Part shown: in pieces, positions 34,492 to 42,282 of the stretch
Layout of the letters: each line of letters starts with the position of its first letter
How positions within the stretch are numbered: the stretch's first letter is position 1
NCBI RefSeq assembly: GCF_000798815.1
Contig: NZ_JTLD01000119.1
Location: 62,001 to 126,000 of the forward strand
Reading direction: 5' to 3'
Source: Alistipes sp. ZOR0009
GTDB lineage: Bacteria; Bacteroidota; Bacteroidia; Bacteroidales; ZOR0009
Length of the DNA stretch: 64,000 nt
Made by a program: the position numbers and the translations under genes
The notes under the pieces: model-generated
Told to the model about the DNA's origin: nothing
The model's input: only the letters and a program-made list of their open reading frames with translations
Databases searched by the model: none

Positions 34492-35577
34492 TTACTTTTT
34501 CTGTACCTTGATTTCAAACAATTTTGGCCATTTTTTCCCAGTTACAAATAGCTGCCCCGTATGAGAATTGTAAGCAATTCCATTTAGAACATCAGTATCA
34601 GGACCGTAATCGGCCTTAGGAAGTAGCCCTTTAAAATCAATATAACCAAGAACTTGTCCTGTTTTGGGATCAATTCGAGCAATATTATCTGTCATATAAA
34701 TATTTGCCCATATTTCTCCATTAATATACTCAAGCTCATTCAAATAAGCCACAGAACTTTTATCATCGTATACCTCAATACGCGAAATTTCAATCAGCTT
34801 TTCAGGATCAAAAACTCTGATGACATTCGTCCCATCGCTGAGAAATAAAACGGTTCCATCGGTAGTAAGCCCCCAACCTTCACAAGGGTACATAAACTCA
34901 CGAAGCTTTTCAAACGACCGCTTGTCGTACACAAAGCCGCGCTGTTCTTGCCATGATAGCTGAAAAATCTTATCTCCTAAAATCGCAATTCCTTCCCCAA
35001 ATATATCACTAGGAAGCTGAAGACTTTTCTTAACAGCGCCCGATTTGAGATCAACAATCCTCAACTCCGATTCTCCTTTTTGTCCCGTTCCTTCGTACAA
35101 AATATTATTATCGAAAGTTAATCCTTGCGTATAGGCACGAGTATCGTGTGGATATGTTTTAAGGACGTTATAAGTATATTGTGTTGGCTTATTTGCAGAT
35201 TTAATGCTGATTGAGCTATACTTCTCAGCGGCAACGGCACCTCCTTTATAGGCTTCTATCTTAATTTCCTGACGCCCCATTTTCAATCCCGTTGTTTGTA
35301 TAACCACCGCTGGTTCCGTTCCTCTCGAGACTACCTTTCCATTAAAAGAGATCACGGTAGAGTCTACATCCTTCACGCCCTCGGGAAGTGAATATTTTAC
35401 AGGCACAGAAGTTCCTTCTGCGATCAGCTCTCCATCCTTCGGAGATGACATTTCAATTAAAGGCAGCGCCTTTATTTCCTCTGCGCTGCTTGCTACCTTA
35501 TTTGAGTTTCCATCACATGACTGAAAAATTACAGAAACGACAGAAACAGCAAGTAGCTTACCTAAATTCACTATCAT
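34492..35577 (-). CDS. Glutaminyl-peptide cyclotransferase lipoprotein (beta-propeller type)
   Basis: A 361-residue lipoprotein (signal NLGKLLAVSVVSVIFQSC, lipobox QSC). The N-terminal part, about 30-115, is an Ig-like domain (PLIEMSSPKDGELIAEGTSV). The C-terminal 245 residues form the plant/bacterial glutaminyl cyclase beta-propeller, with the family landmarks YTQGLTFD, YEGTGQKGES, GEGIAILGDKIFQLSW and LNGIAYNSHTGQLFVTGKKWP. The enzyme converts N-terminal Gln to pyroglutamate on exported proteins, common in Bacteroidales where signal peptidase exposes Gln. The start at 35577 is preferred over an upstream in-frame ATG at 35703, which would overlap the preceding gene and bury the signal peptide. 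Four bases separate it from the HAD gene. Confidence 0.88.
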   Translation of the reverse strand: MIVNLGKLLAVSVVSVIFQSCDGNSNKVASSAEEIKALPLIEMSSPKDGELIAEGTSVPVKYSLPEGVKDVDSTVISFNGKVVSRGTEPAVVIQTTGLKMGRQEIKIEAYKGGAVAAEKYSSISIKSANKPTQYTYNVLKTYPHDTRAYTQGLTFDNNILYEGTGQKGESELRIVDLKSGAVKKSLQLPSDIFGEGIAILGDKIFQLSWQEQRGFVYDKRSFEKLREFMYPCEGWGLTTDGTVLFLSDGTNVIRVFDPEKLIEISRIEVYDDKSSVAYLNELEYINGEIWANIYMTDNIARIDPKTGQVLGYIDFKGLLPKADYGPDTDVLNGIAYNSHTGQLFVTGKKWPKLFEIKVQKK

Positions 35578-35581
35578 TCGT

Positions 35582-35962
35582 CTAAAATATTTTAAAACGT
35601 TTTTTCTTAAAAGATCTCCCATCATCAGGGAAAAGATACTGAAAAGTTTCGCCCCACCCCATGAAGGCTGGCAACCCTCTATCATCCAAATAGTACTGGG
35701 CATCTATTTTTCTTGACGACGGACTCTCAAGTGATTCTTCGGGATAGTTTTTATTTACGGCATAAAACTCTACCCCCATCGCAGAACAATACTTCACGGC
35801 ATCCTCCAATAGGGTTCCTTCGCGACACGTCCACAAAATGAGCATACAACCCTTCTGTTGCAATGCCTTTAGCGTTTCAAATGCAAAAGGTAGCGGCTTT
35901 CCTATTTTAGGGTAGCAATTCTCTACAATAGTTCCATCAAAATCTACTGCAATTCTGTACAT
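35582..35962 (-). CDS. Small HAD-like hydrolase (BT0820-type)
   Basis: A 126-residue minimal HAD-superfamily protein without cap domain. The nucleophile motif DFDGT (Asp7, Asp9) is at the N-terminus, LWTCREG supplies motif II near 42-49 and YYLDDRG near 90-96 the acidic motif. It resembles the small Bacteroides hydrolases typified by BT0820; the substrate is unknown. It is the first gene of a two-gene minus-strand unit with the glutaminyl cyclase, with a 4-base gap between stop and start. Confidence 0.8.
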   Translation of the reverse strand: MYRIAVDFDGTIVENCYPKIGKPLPFAFETLKALQQKGCMLILWTCREGTLLEDAVKYCSAMGVEFYAVNKNYPEESLESPSSRKIDAQYYLDDRGLPAFMGWGETFQYLFPDDGRSFKKKRFKIF

Positions 35963-36227
35963 CTGAGACTTATTTTGGGTCGTTATTGTTCGCGATAAAA
36001 GTAACGAGTTTATTAATTTTCACCAAAGATGGTGGCACTTCTTCCGTTTTGATGCAGATAGTTTATTTTCATCTCAGATTTCAATAACCTAAAGAATTAC
36101 TCTCCGAACAAAATGATCTAACAGCCTACAGATTACCTAAAGATAAATACAGCGTTAAATTATCTAATAATAAGGTTATACGATTTTGGTTAATACTGCA
36201 AAATACGGGTTCGTACAGATTTTAGGT

Positions 36228-36235
36228 TACATTTG
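36228..36235 (+). promoter_or_regulatory. Promoter -7 box TACATTTG for pssA
   Basis: An exact TAnnTTTG match 23 bases before the pssA start. The rest of the 296-base divergent spacer shows no further signal. Confidence 0.6.
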
Positions 36236-36258
36236 CAACAAAGAAAAACATTATAATA

Positions 36259-37095
36259 ATGACCCAATCAGGTTTTATTAAGAATATTCCTAATAGCATA
36301 ACCTCCCTAAATTTAGTCTCGGGGATAATTGCAATAGCCTTAGCGTTTCATGGTCAACTAACAGGTGCTGGAATCTTCATACTACTTGCTGCTGTTTTCG
36401 ATTTTTTTGACGGAATGGTCGCTCGCCTTTTAAATGTTCACTCAGAAATTGGCAAGGAGCTTGATTCTCTTGCTGATGTGGTTAGTTTTGGGGTAGCACC
36501 GGCTGTTATCATGCTTCAAATGATGGCTCAATCGTTAATGCCCGAAGATTTATTTATCGGTTTCTTTGAATCTTTTTCGAACAACGGAATAGATCCGCTC
36601 GCAAAACTTCTTTTATACCTAAATGCTGGAGGCATGAACTTCTGGGTTTACTTCTTTTTAGCTATACCTTTCTTTATAGCCGTTTTTTCGGCCTTTCGAC
36701 TAGCAAAATTCAACCTAGATACACGCCAAACAACCTCCTTCATTGGGCTTCCAACTCCAGCAAACGCAATCTTCATTTTGTCATTGGGAATAATTGTTGA
36801 GCACACCCACTCCACATCACTCCTAAACTTCATTCTTCACCCAATGACACTGTTCTCCATCACCGCACTATTTTCATTTTTGCTTGTTTGTGAGCTCCCG
36901 ATGTTTGCCCTAAAGTTTAAAAATTTCAGCTTTAAAAATAACGCTCTGAAATACGGATTTATCACCGTTTCGGTAACATTACTAGCCGCATTACAGCTAT
37001 ACGCTTTGCCCCTTATCATACTACTTTACATTGCCACCTCCTTTGTAATATGGGTTACCACTGAGCTTAAAAGCGATAACAAGATGCTTTACTAG
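36259..37095 (+). CDS. pssA: CDP-diacylglycerol-serine O-phosphatidyltransferase
   Basis: A 278-residue inner membrane enzyme that joins CDP-diacylglycerol and serine to give phosphatidylserine, the precursor of phosphatidylethanolamine. The CDP-alcohol phosphotransferase signature D-G-x2-A-R-x8-G-x3-D-x3-D is complete in DFFDGMVARLLNVHSEIG and the following KELDSLAD. About eight helices follow. It is monocistronic and ends at a very strong shared hairpin. A decarboxylase partner (psd) is not in the window. Confidence 0.92.
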   Translation: MTQSGFIKNIPNSITSLNLVSGIIAIALAFHGQLTGAGIFILLAAVFDFFDGMVARLLNVHSEIGKELDSLADVVSFGVAPAVIMLQMMAQSLMPEDLFIGFFESFSNNGIDPLAKLLLYLNAGGMNFWVYFFLAIPFFIAVFSAFRLAKFNLDTRQTTSFIGLPTPANAIFILSLGIIVEHTHSTSLLNFILHPMTLFSITALFSFLLVCELPMFALKFKNFSFKNNALKYGFITVSVTLLAALQLYALPLIILLYIATSFVIWVTTELKSDNKMLY

Positions 37096-37110
37096 CATTC
37101 GTCATACTGT

Positions 37111-37153
37111 TATAGCAGAAGGGCCGTAAATAATTTACGGCCCTTCTGCTATA
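37111..37153. terminator. Perfect 20-bp hairpin between convergent genes
   Basis: 37111-37130 and 37134-37153 are exactly complementary over 20 bases with a three-base loop (TAA). It separates pssA and the YkgJ gene and would act on both transcripts, although flanking T-runs are weak. Confidence 0.8.
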
Positions 37154-37645
37154 CTATCCCAAACGCTGCTGCAGTCGCTCTACAACTAGCGCAACTGCGG
37201 GACAGAAGAACGTATTTTTATAGGTTATACTCAGTATCTGCTGCATATTCACGCGGTCTGTATGCGGATACTCGCGGCAGGCTCTAGGCCTAACCTCATA
37301 TACACTACAACACTTATCGTCCATTAAAAAGGGACAAGGTGTCACCTTAAACACATAGTCGCTGTCCGAATCCATATATAAATATTGGTCTAGCATCTGA
37401 GAAGGTTTTATGCGCAAATGCTTTGCCACCCGAGATATATCATTATCTGTAACTATAGGGCTGATCGTAGAACAGCATCCTGCACAATCGAGGCAATCAA
37501 CTTCTTGAAAAACCTCATCGTGTAACTCATGAAATAGCGAGTCTAAATTTTTCACCTTTCGTTGCTTCAGCCGCTCAAAAAACGCCTTGATTTTTTTCTG
37601 GTTATCCTTAGCTCTACGAAGTATATCAGCAAGTTCTGTTGTCAT
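37154..37645 (-). CDS. YkgJ-family cysteine cluster protein
   Basis: A 163-residue cytoplasmic protein with the cysteine pattern of the YkgJ/Fliw-like zinc or iron chelatase family (CxxCxxCC): CLDCAGCCSTI near 72-82, then TPCPFL, DKCCSVYEVRPRACREYP with three further cysteines, and FFCPAVALV. The cysteines probably bind a metal or Fe-S cluster; the function of the family is unknown. The start at 37645 is chosen over a longer frame to 37714 because MTTELADILRRAKDNQKK is the usual family opening. It is monocistronic. Confidence 0.82.
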   Translation of the reverse strand: MTTELADILRRAKDNQKKIKAFFERLKQRKVKNLDSLFHELHDEVFQEVDCLDCAGCCSTISPIVTDNDISRVAKHLRIKPSQMLDQYLYMDSDSDYVFKVTPCPFLMDDKCCSVYEVRPRACREYPHTDRVNMQQILSITYKNTFFCPAVALVVERLQQRLG

Positions 37646-37991
37646 ACAACCGTTTAAATTTCTGCAAAGAAAAGAAATCTTTTTTCGAGGTTCAACAGAG
37701 AGCACCTCAGCCATGTCTGCTTAGGATTACTTTTATGTTCTCCTCATTTTTCACCCAAAAAAAAGGGATCAGCCTGATGTTCAGAATACAGGCTCCGAAA
37801 AACAATATAGTAATTAACCGTACTGAGTTAAAATGAACTAAAAGAAAGGAATAAGTTTTTTATCCCATCTATGTTTAGTAATATTGAGCTAATTTTCAAT
37901 GTTGTAAAACAGAAAAATTGTTGCAAGACATACTTTCTGCAAGTTGAAATGGTTCAATAGTTACTGATTAAAAAATGGTGGGTTAGATAAC
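37646..37991. other. Divergent spacer between the YkgJ and Crp/Fnr genes
   Basis: About 345 AT-rich bases, which must hold two divergent promoters. No exact TAnnTTTG box is present on the plus strand; TATGTTTA near 37869 and TAATTTTC near 37890 are weak candidates. No gene or repeat is seen. Confidence 0.4.
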
Positions 37992-38693
37992 ATGAGGCAT
38001 CACGAAATTGACGCAAACTTTTACATCGAGAATGTCTACAGCGTATTTGCACATCTCACACCTGAAGACAGAGAACAGATAAAAGAACACTGCACATGGC
38101 ATAGATACCGTAAAGGAGACATCATCTTCAAAGAGGGTGATAAACCTGCAGGGTTGGTAATACTTGTAAGCGGAAAGATTAAGCTATTCAAGGAGGGAGT
38201 TGGAGGACGCGAACAGATAGTAAGAATGTCCAGACCAAGCAGCATGATAGGCTATCGCGCGCTTTTTGCTGAAGAAAATTACATTTCCTCGGTACAGGCC
38301 ATTGAGGAGAGCATTATTTGCGTGGTAGACAAAGCAACTCTTTATCGAATTATGCGCAGCAATATCGATATGACATTTGCAATACTAAAAGCGGTTGCTT
38401 CCGAATTAGGATTCTCTACAAACAGAACCGTAACGCTTACCCAAAAGCACATTCGAGGACGGCTTGCCGAGTCCCTTGTTTTTCTAAAGGAAACTTATGG
38501 TTATGAAGATGATGGAGCGACTCTAAAGGTTTACCTATCACGTGAAGATCTGGCAAATCTATCCAACATGACCACCTCAAATGCGATTCGAACGCTTTCC
38601 AGCTTTGCCTCAGAGGATATAATCCATTTAGATGGACGACGCATTAAAATTCTCGATTTTAACAAACTTGAACGAATTAGTGAGCTAGGTTAA
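37992..38693 (+). CDS. Crp/Fnr family transcriptional regulator
   Basis: A 233-residue regulator. The cyclic-nucleotide-binding-like beta roll spans about 20-140 (RYRKGDIIFKEGDKPAGLVILVSGKIKLF). It lacks the cysteine quartet of Fnr, so a redox cluster is unlikely. The C-terminal winged helix is at about 160-215 (LSREDLANLSNMTTSNAIRTLSSF), with a recognition helix typical of the family. The effector is unknown; in Bacteroidota such proteins often answer to redox state or nitric oxide. It is monocistronic with a clear terminator. Confidence 0.9.
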   Translation: MRHHEIDANFYIENVYSVFAHLTPEDREQIKEHCTWHRYRKGDIIFKEGDKPAGLVILVSGKIKLFKEGVGGREQIVRMSRPSSMIGYRALFAEENYISSVQAIEESIICVVDKATLYRIMRSNIDMTFAILKAVASELGFSTNRTVTLTQKHIRGRLAESLVFLKETYGYEDDGATLKVYLSREDLANLSNMTTSNAIRTLSSFASEDIIHLDGRRIKILDFNKLERISELG

Positions 38694-38700
38694 TATATCC

Positions 38701-38735
38701 AACAGGCCCATCATTGCGATGGGCTTGTTCTTTTT
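38701..38735 (+). terminator. Terminator hairpin after the Crp/Fnr gene
   Basis: AACAGGCCCATC pairs with GATGGGCTTGTT (one G-U) across ATTGC, followed by a C and TTTTT. Confidence 0.88.
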
Positions 38736-38741
38736 CTATAC

Positions 38742-38749
38742 TATCTTTG
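38742..38749 (+). promoter_or_regulatory. Promoter -7 box TATCTTTG for the lysO pair
   Basis: An exact TAnnTTTG match immediately after the Crp/Fnr terminator, 22 bases before the first lysO start. Confidence 0.65.
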
Positions 38750-38771
38750 TGGCTCAAACCATTTCGATATT

Positions 38772-39056
38772 ATGCTTGCGGTAATTATTCTCTTTATTAT
38801 TGGTTTTGGTGTAGGATTACTCATTCGCCGATGGCTTAAAACCACGAAGCCAATAGAATATATGGTAACCATTGCAATCTGGCTACTACTATTTATCCTT
38901 GGCGCAAGCGTTGGAACAAACCGGGTCGTAATGGAAAACCTGCCCACGCTTGGTATATGGGCTCTTGTAATTGCAGCAGGAGCAATTGGTGGCAGCATTG
39001 CGACTGTATCCCTCATTCAACACTATTTTTTCAGCCAAAATAAAAGTAAGAAATGA
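38772..39056 (+). CDS. lysO: LysO family lysine exporter, N-terminal subunit
   Basis: A 94-residue membrane protein with three helices that matches the first part of the LysO (YbjE, DUF340) lysine exporter: LIIGFGVGLLIRRW, then LLLFILGASVGTNRVVMENLPTLG. In E. coli LysO is one chain of about 300 residues; here and in relatives it is divided into two genes. Its stop overlaps the start of the second part by four bases (ATGA), so both halves are made together, presumably forming one exporter in the inner membrane. Confidence 0.85.
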   Translation: MLAVIILFIIGFGVGLLIRRWLKTTKPIEYMVTIAIWLLLFILGASVGTNRVVMENLPTLGIWALVIAAGAIGGSIATVSLIQHYFFSQNKSKK

Positions 39057-39655
39057 AAGGCAGCCTAATTGTACTAGCCATATTCCTACTAGGAATGGTA
39101 CTTGCATACCTTGGTGTGCTCCCTCAACAAATGGAAGAATACGACCTAAGTACCGCATCTCTTTATTTTCTAATGTTCATGGTAGGAGTAAGCATTGGGG
39201 TAGATGAGCATGCCATCAGCATACTAAAATCGGTAAACTACAAAATAGTTCTAGTCCCAATAGGTATTGTGGTAGGAACTATACTAGGCTCATTGCTGGT
39301 CTCCATAATAGTAAAAGGAATAGACACCAAAAATGTACTTGCGATCGGCTCTGGTTTCGGGTACTATAGCCTATCAAGCATTTTTATTGGCCGAGCAAGC
39401 GGCAATGAAATGGGGGTTGTTGCTCTTCTTGCCAACATGATTCGTGAAATTTCTACGCTCATGCTAGCACCGCTTTATGTACGTTTATTTGGCAAGTTAG
39501 CACCAGTTGCAGCAGCAGGCGCTACATCAATGGATACATGCCTTCCGATGATAATGAAATACTCGGGAAAGGATGTTGCAATAATAGCCTTATTCAGCGG
39601 TATTGCCCTAACTGTGCTCGTACCATTTTTAGTTGTCTTTATACTTTCAATTTAA
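39053..39655 (+). CDS. lysO: LysO family lysine exporter, C-terminal subunit
   Basis: A 200-residue membrane protein covering the rest of LysO: FLMFMVGVSIGVDEHAI, then ALGSGFGYYSLSSIFIG-like sequence (AIGSGFGYYSLSSIFI) and ATSMDTCLPMIMKYSGKDVAIIALFSG, all hallmarks of the family. About six helices. It is translationally coupled to the N-terminal subunit gene. It probably exports excess lysine or a toxic analogue such as thialysine. Its 3' end overlaps a small minus-strand frame by 17 bases. Confidence 0.87.
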   Translation: MKGSLIVLAIFLLGMVLAYLGVLPQQMEEYDLSTASLYFLMFMVGVSIGVDEHAISILKSVNYKIVLVPIGIVVGTILGSLLVSIIVKGIDTKNVLAIGSGFGYYSLSSIFIGRASGNEMGVVALLANMIREISTLMLAPLYVRLFGKLAPVAAAGATSMDTCLPMIMKYSGKDVAIIALFSGIALTVLVPFLVVFILSI

Positions 39656-39767
39656 CAGCAGCACCTAAGCTTCCTGCAATCTTAACCATTATTAAAACAC
39701 CAACAGCGAGGTTAATAATCACCAATAGCAAAACTACAGCCAATGCGATCTTTTCTTTCTTGGTCAT
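39639..39767 (-). CDS. Possible 42-residue single-helix membrane protein
   Basis: A short minus-strand frame from ATG 39767 to TAA 39641-39639 encodes a Lys-rich start (MTKKEKIA) followed by one hydrophobic helix (LAVVLLLVIINLAVGVLIMV) and a short basic tail. This has the look of a small membrane protein and would occupy the otherwise empty convergent spacer after lysO, overlapping its last 17 bases. No ribosome-binding site is evident, but these are often absent in this phylum. Real or chance is uncertain. Confidence 0.4.
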   Translation of the reverse strand: MTKKEKIALAVVLLLVIINLAVGVLIMVKIAGSLGAAVKLKV

Positions 39768-39903
39768 TCTAAAATAATTTTAAACAAAAATAGCTATTGA
39801 TTAGGTTCAAAGTGACATAGGCGATAATTTATATTTCAGATATCAACCTTTACCTCAAGCCTCTTGTTTACACTAAAGGATCTCAAAAAAAGAAAAGAGG
39901 CAG

Positions 39904-42243
39904 GTGAAAACAAACGATGCAAATATTAAGGATACGAATGTAGCAACAAAGGAGAGTTTCCAAATCAAGTTGCATGGATGTGTTCAAGGTGTTGGACTTA
40001 GAAGGCTTGCTTGCACAATTGCCAGCAAAATGGGAGTAGCAGGAACTGCAAAATACGATGGAGATGGATTAAAACTTACAATTTCTGCGGATAAAGACAC
40101 TGTAAATATCTTTCTAAAAAAAATTTTAGGGGAGTCATCCACACAAGCCATAATAGAACGATTTGAAGTAAGTCCTACAAAAGGAGCATCATACAAGAAC
40201 TTCATCATAGAAGAATCCGAATCGTGTGAAACCCCAACTGCAAGACCAACCCCAGATTTAGGTCTCTGCACAAGCTGCCGGAACGAACTCTTTGATCCAG
40301 CAAGCCCCTGGTACAGATTTCCCTTTATTTCGTGCAATAACTGCGGTTGGAGGTTTTCTATTACAGAGCATCTTCCGTCTATTAGAGACAACCTCACAAT
40401 ACGAAATTTTCGGATTGCTCCCAAGGATGATGCATTTAGCGCTGAGAGCCGGAGATATTTGGCAGAAACAGTTATTTCGCAAAACGACCATCCAGAAATT
40501 TCGATGTTTGACAGTAATAATACAATTATTGCAAACGGAGAAGACGAAGTCATTACGGCTGCCGTTTTACTGCTAAAACAAGGAAAGATAATAGCTTTAA
40601 AGGAAACATCCTGCTTCTATCTAATTGCAGATGCAAATGCCGATAATGCAGTAAAAACCATACGAAAACGTAAAAACAGCGGAAAACCTTTCAATTTTAT
40701 ATATCCAAACTTAACCTTAATCGAAAAAGATTTCTCAATCGAGGAGCACCATCGTACTGAACTACTAGAAAATTCAGGATTCGTTCTACTACATAAACAG
40801 GCATTAGCCGAACTTTCAGAGTCGGCCACATTAGGTCTATCCAAGATTGGGGTAATGCTCCCCAGTAGCCCCATAATGGCCCTAATTGCCCACGATTTTG
40901 AAAAACCAATTGCTATCACCAGCGCAAACCATAGTGGTGAAGCCGCGTTCTTTGAAAATGAACGCTACCTCGAAGCAAACTCCTCGTTAGGAGACTACAC
41001 TGTTCTGTACAATGCAGACATGACAACAACTCAAGAAGAAAGCATTATCCAATTTACAAATATTAAGAAACGAAAAATAATAGTACGGCGCTCTAGAGGG
41101 ATGGCACCTAACCACTACGGCTATACACCAAAGTCTGAAAGGACACTACTAGCTACAGGAGCGTCAACTCGCGGTGGCTTTGCCTTGATACACAACAGAA
41201 ACACCTTTGTTTGCCAAAATCTGGGAGACAGTTCAAATCTGCAAGTTCAACACTCCTATAAAGAAACACTCGAATACTACAAAACACTACTTAAAGCTAA
41301 TCCCAAAGTCGTTTTATCAGACTTTCATCCCAACTATTTTAGCCATCAAATTGCGGAAAAAATTGCCGAAGAATTGAGAATTCCATCAGACACAATCCAG
41401 CACCACAAGGCTCATTTCGCCGCTGTTCTTGCCGAAAATGGATTATTTAACACCACCTCTCCAGTACTAGGAGTTATTTGGGATGGAGCAGGCCTCGGCG
41501 ATGACTCCCACTTTTGGGGTGGAGAGTTTTTTTTGTACAATTCAGGATCAATGAGCCGAATAGCACATCTTAGCTACTACCCCTACTTAATTGGAGAAAA
41601 AACGGCTTTTGAACCCCGCATAAGCGCTATCTCCTTATGCTCGCATATAGAACCCAAAGAAAATCTCGAATCCAGATTTAGCGAGCGAGAATGGCTTTAC
41701 TACAACAAACTTCTAGGAGCCCGAGTGTCTACTCAATGCTCATCTATAGCACGTCTAATAGATGGAGTTGCCTCGATACTTAACCTATGCAACCGGCAAT
41801 CTTTCGAAGACAATGCGGCTATTCTATTGGAAGATGAGGCTTCTAAATTTGTATCAAAAAATGGCCACTCTAAAGTCCAACTCTACGTTCATGAAGATAC
41901 CGAGCTGGACGAAGCATTAGATCCTACACTAATATTAGAACAGATTTTTGAAGACCTTAAAAAAAATATTGAGACTGATTTTATTGCCTATAAATTCTTT
42001 TACACGCTAGCTTATGTAGCCATTCTTGCAGCAAAGAAACAAAATACAACACAAATAGCCTTTAGTGGATCTGTCTTTCAGCATGTGCTGCTTGTTGACA
42101 TTCTTGACCTTTTTTATGGAGACAAGTATCAACTTTACTTCCATAAGCAGCTTTCTCCAAATGATGAATGCGTCTCTTTTGGCCAGCTCGTTTATTACGA
42201 TCAAGCCATAGACAGTCTTTTTTCTGACATTACACTTGGTTAG
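39904..42243 (+). CDS. hypF: Divergent HypF-like carbamoyltransferase, solitary
   Basis: A 779-residue protein with the HypF domain order: acylphosphatase (about 18-105, VQGVGLRR), zinc-finger region, YrdC-like domain (about 205-390, KRKNSGKPFNF, GVMLPSSPIMAL, TSANHSGEA) and Kae1-like domain (about 405-775, HHKAH at 500-504 and WDGAGLGDDSHFWGGE). HypF makes the carbamoyl group that becomes the cyanide ligands of NiFe hydrogenase. Only one zinc finger remains (Cys122, 125, 144, 147); where the second CxxC pair should be, the sequence reads FRIAPKDDAF. Several signature residues differ (CGWR for CGPR, DGAG for DGTG, HHKAH for HHHAH). No other hyp gene is nearby. The start is GTG, supported by AAGAGGCAG eight bases upstream. 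Confidence 0.82.
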   Translation: MKTNDANIKDTNVATKESFQIKLHGCVQGVGLRRLACTIASKMGVAGTAKYDGDGLKLTISADKDTVNIFLKKILGESSTQAIIERFEVSPTKGASYKNFIIEESESCETPTARPTPDLGLCTSCRNELFDPASPWYRFPFISCNNCGWRFSITEHLPSIRDNLTIRNFRIAPKDDAFSAESRRYLAETVISQNDHPEISMFDSNNTIIANGEDEVITAAVLLLKQGKIIALKETSCFYLIADANADNAVKTIRKRKNSGKPFNFIYPNLTLIEKDFSIEEHHRTELLENSGFVLLHKQALAELSESATLGLSKIGVMLPSSPIMALIAHDFEKPIAITSANHSGEAAFFENERYLEANSSLGDYTVLYNADMTTTQEESIIQFTNIKKRKIIVRRSRGMAPNHYGYTPKSERTLLATGASTRGGFALIHNRNTFVCQNLGDSSNLQVQHSYKETLEYYKTLLKANPKVVLSDFHPNYFSHQIAEKIAEELRIPSDTIQHHKAHFAAVLAENGLFNTTSPVLGVIWDGAGLGDDSHFWGGEFFLYNSGSMSRIAHLSYYPYLIGEKTAFEPRISAISLCSHIEPKENLESRFSEREWLYYNKLLGARVSTQCSSIARLIDGVASILNLCNRQSFEDNAAILLEDEASKFVSKNGHSKVQLYVHEDTELDEALDPTLILEQIFEDLKKNIETDFIAYKFFYTLAYVAILAAKKQNTTQIAFSGSVFQHVLLVDILDLFYGDKYQLYFHKQLSPNDECVSFGQLVYYDQAIDSLFSDITLG

Positions 42244-42248
42244 AAATA

Positions 42249-42281
42249 AAAAAGGCCTGCAAAATACATGCAGGCCTTTTC
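42249..42281. terminator. Bidirectional terminator hairpin
   Basis: AAAAGGCCTGCA at 42250-42261 pairs exactly with 42269-42280, flanked by A and T runs, between the convergent hypF and ctp genes. Confidence 0.9.
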
Positions 42282-42282
42282 T

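Noticed and set aside
39904-42243. HypF as proof of a hydrogenase gene cluster
   Set aside because: No other hyp or hydrogenase gene is in the window and the protein is divergent.
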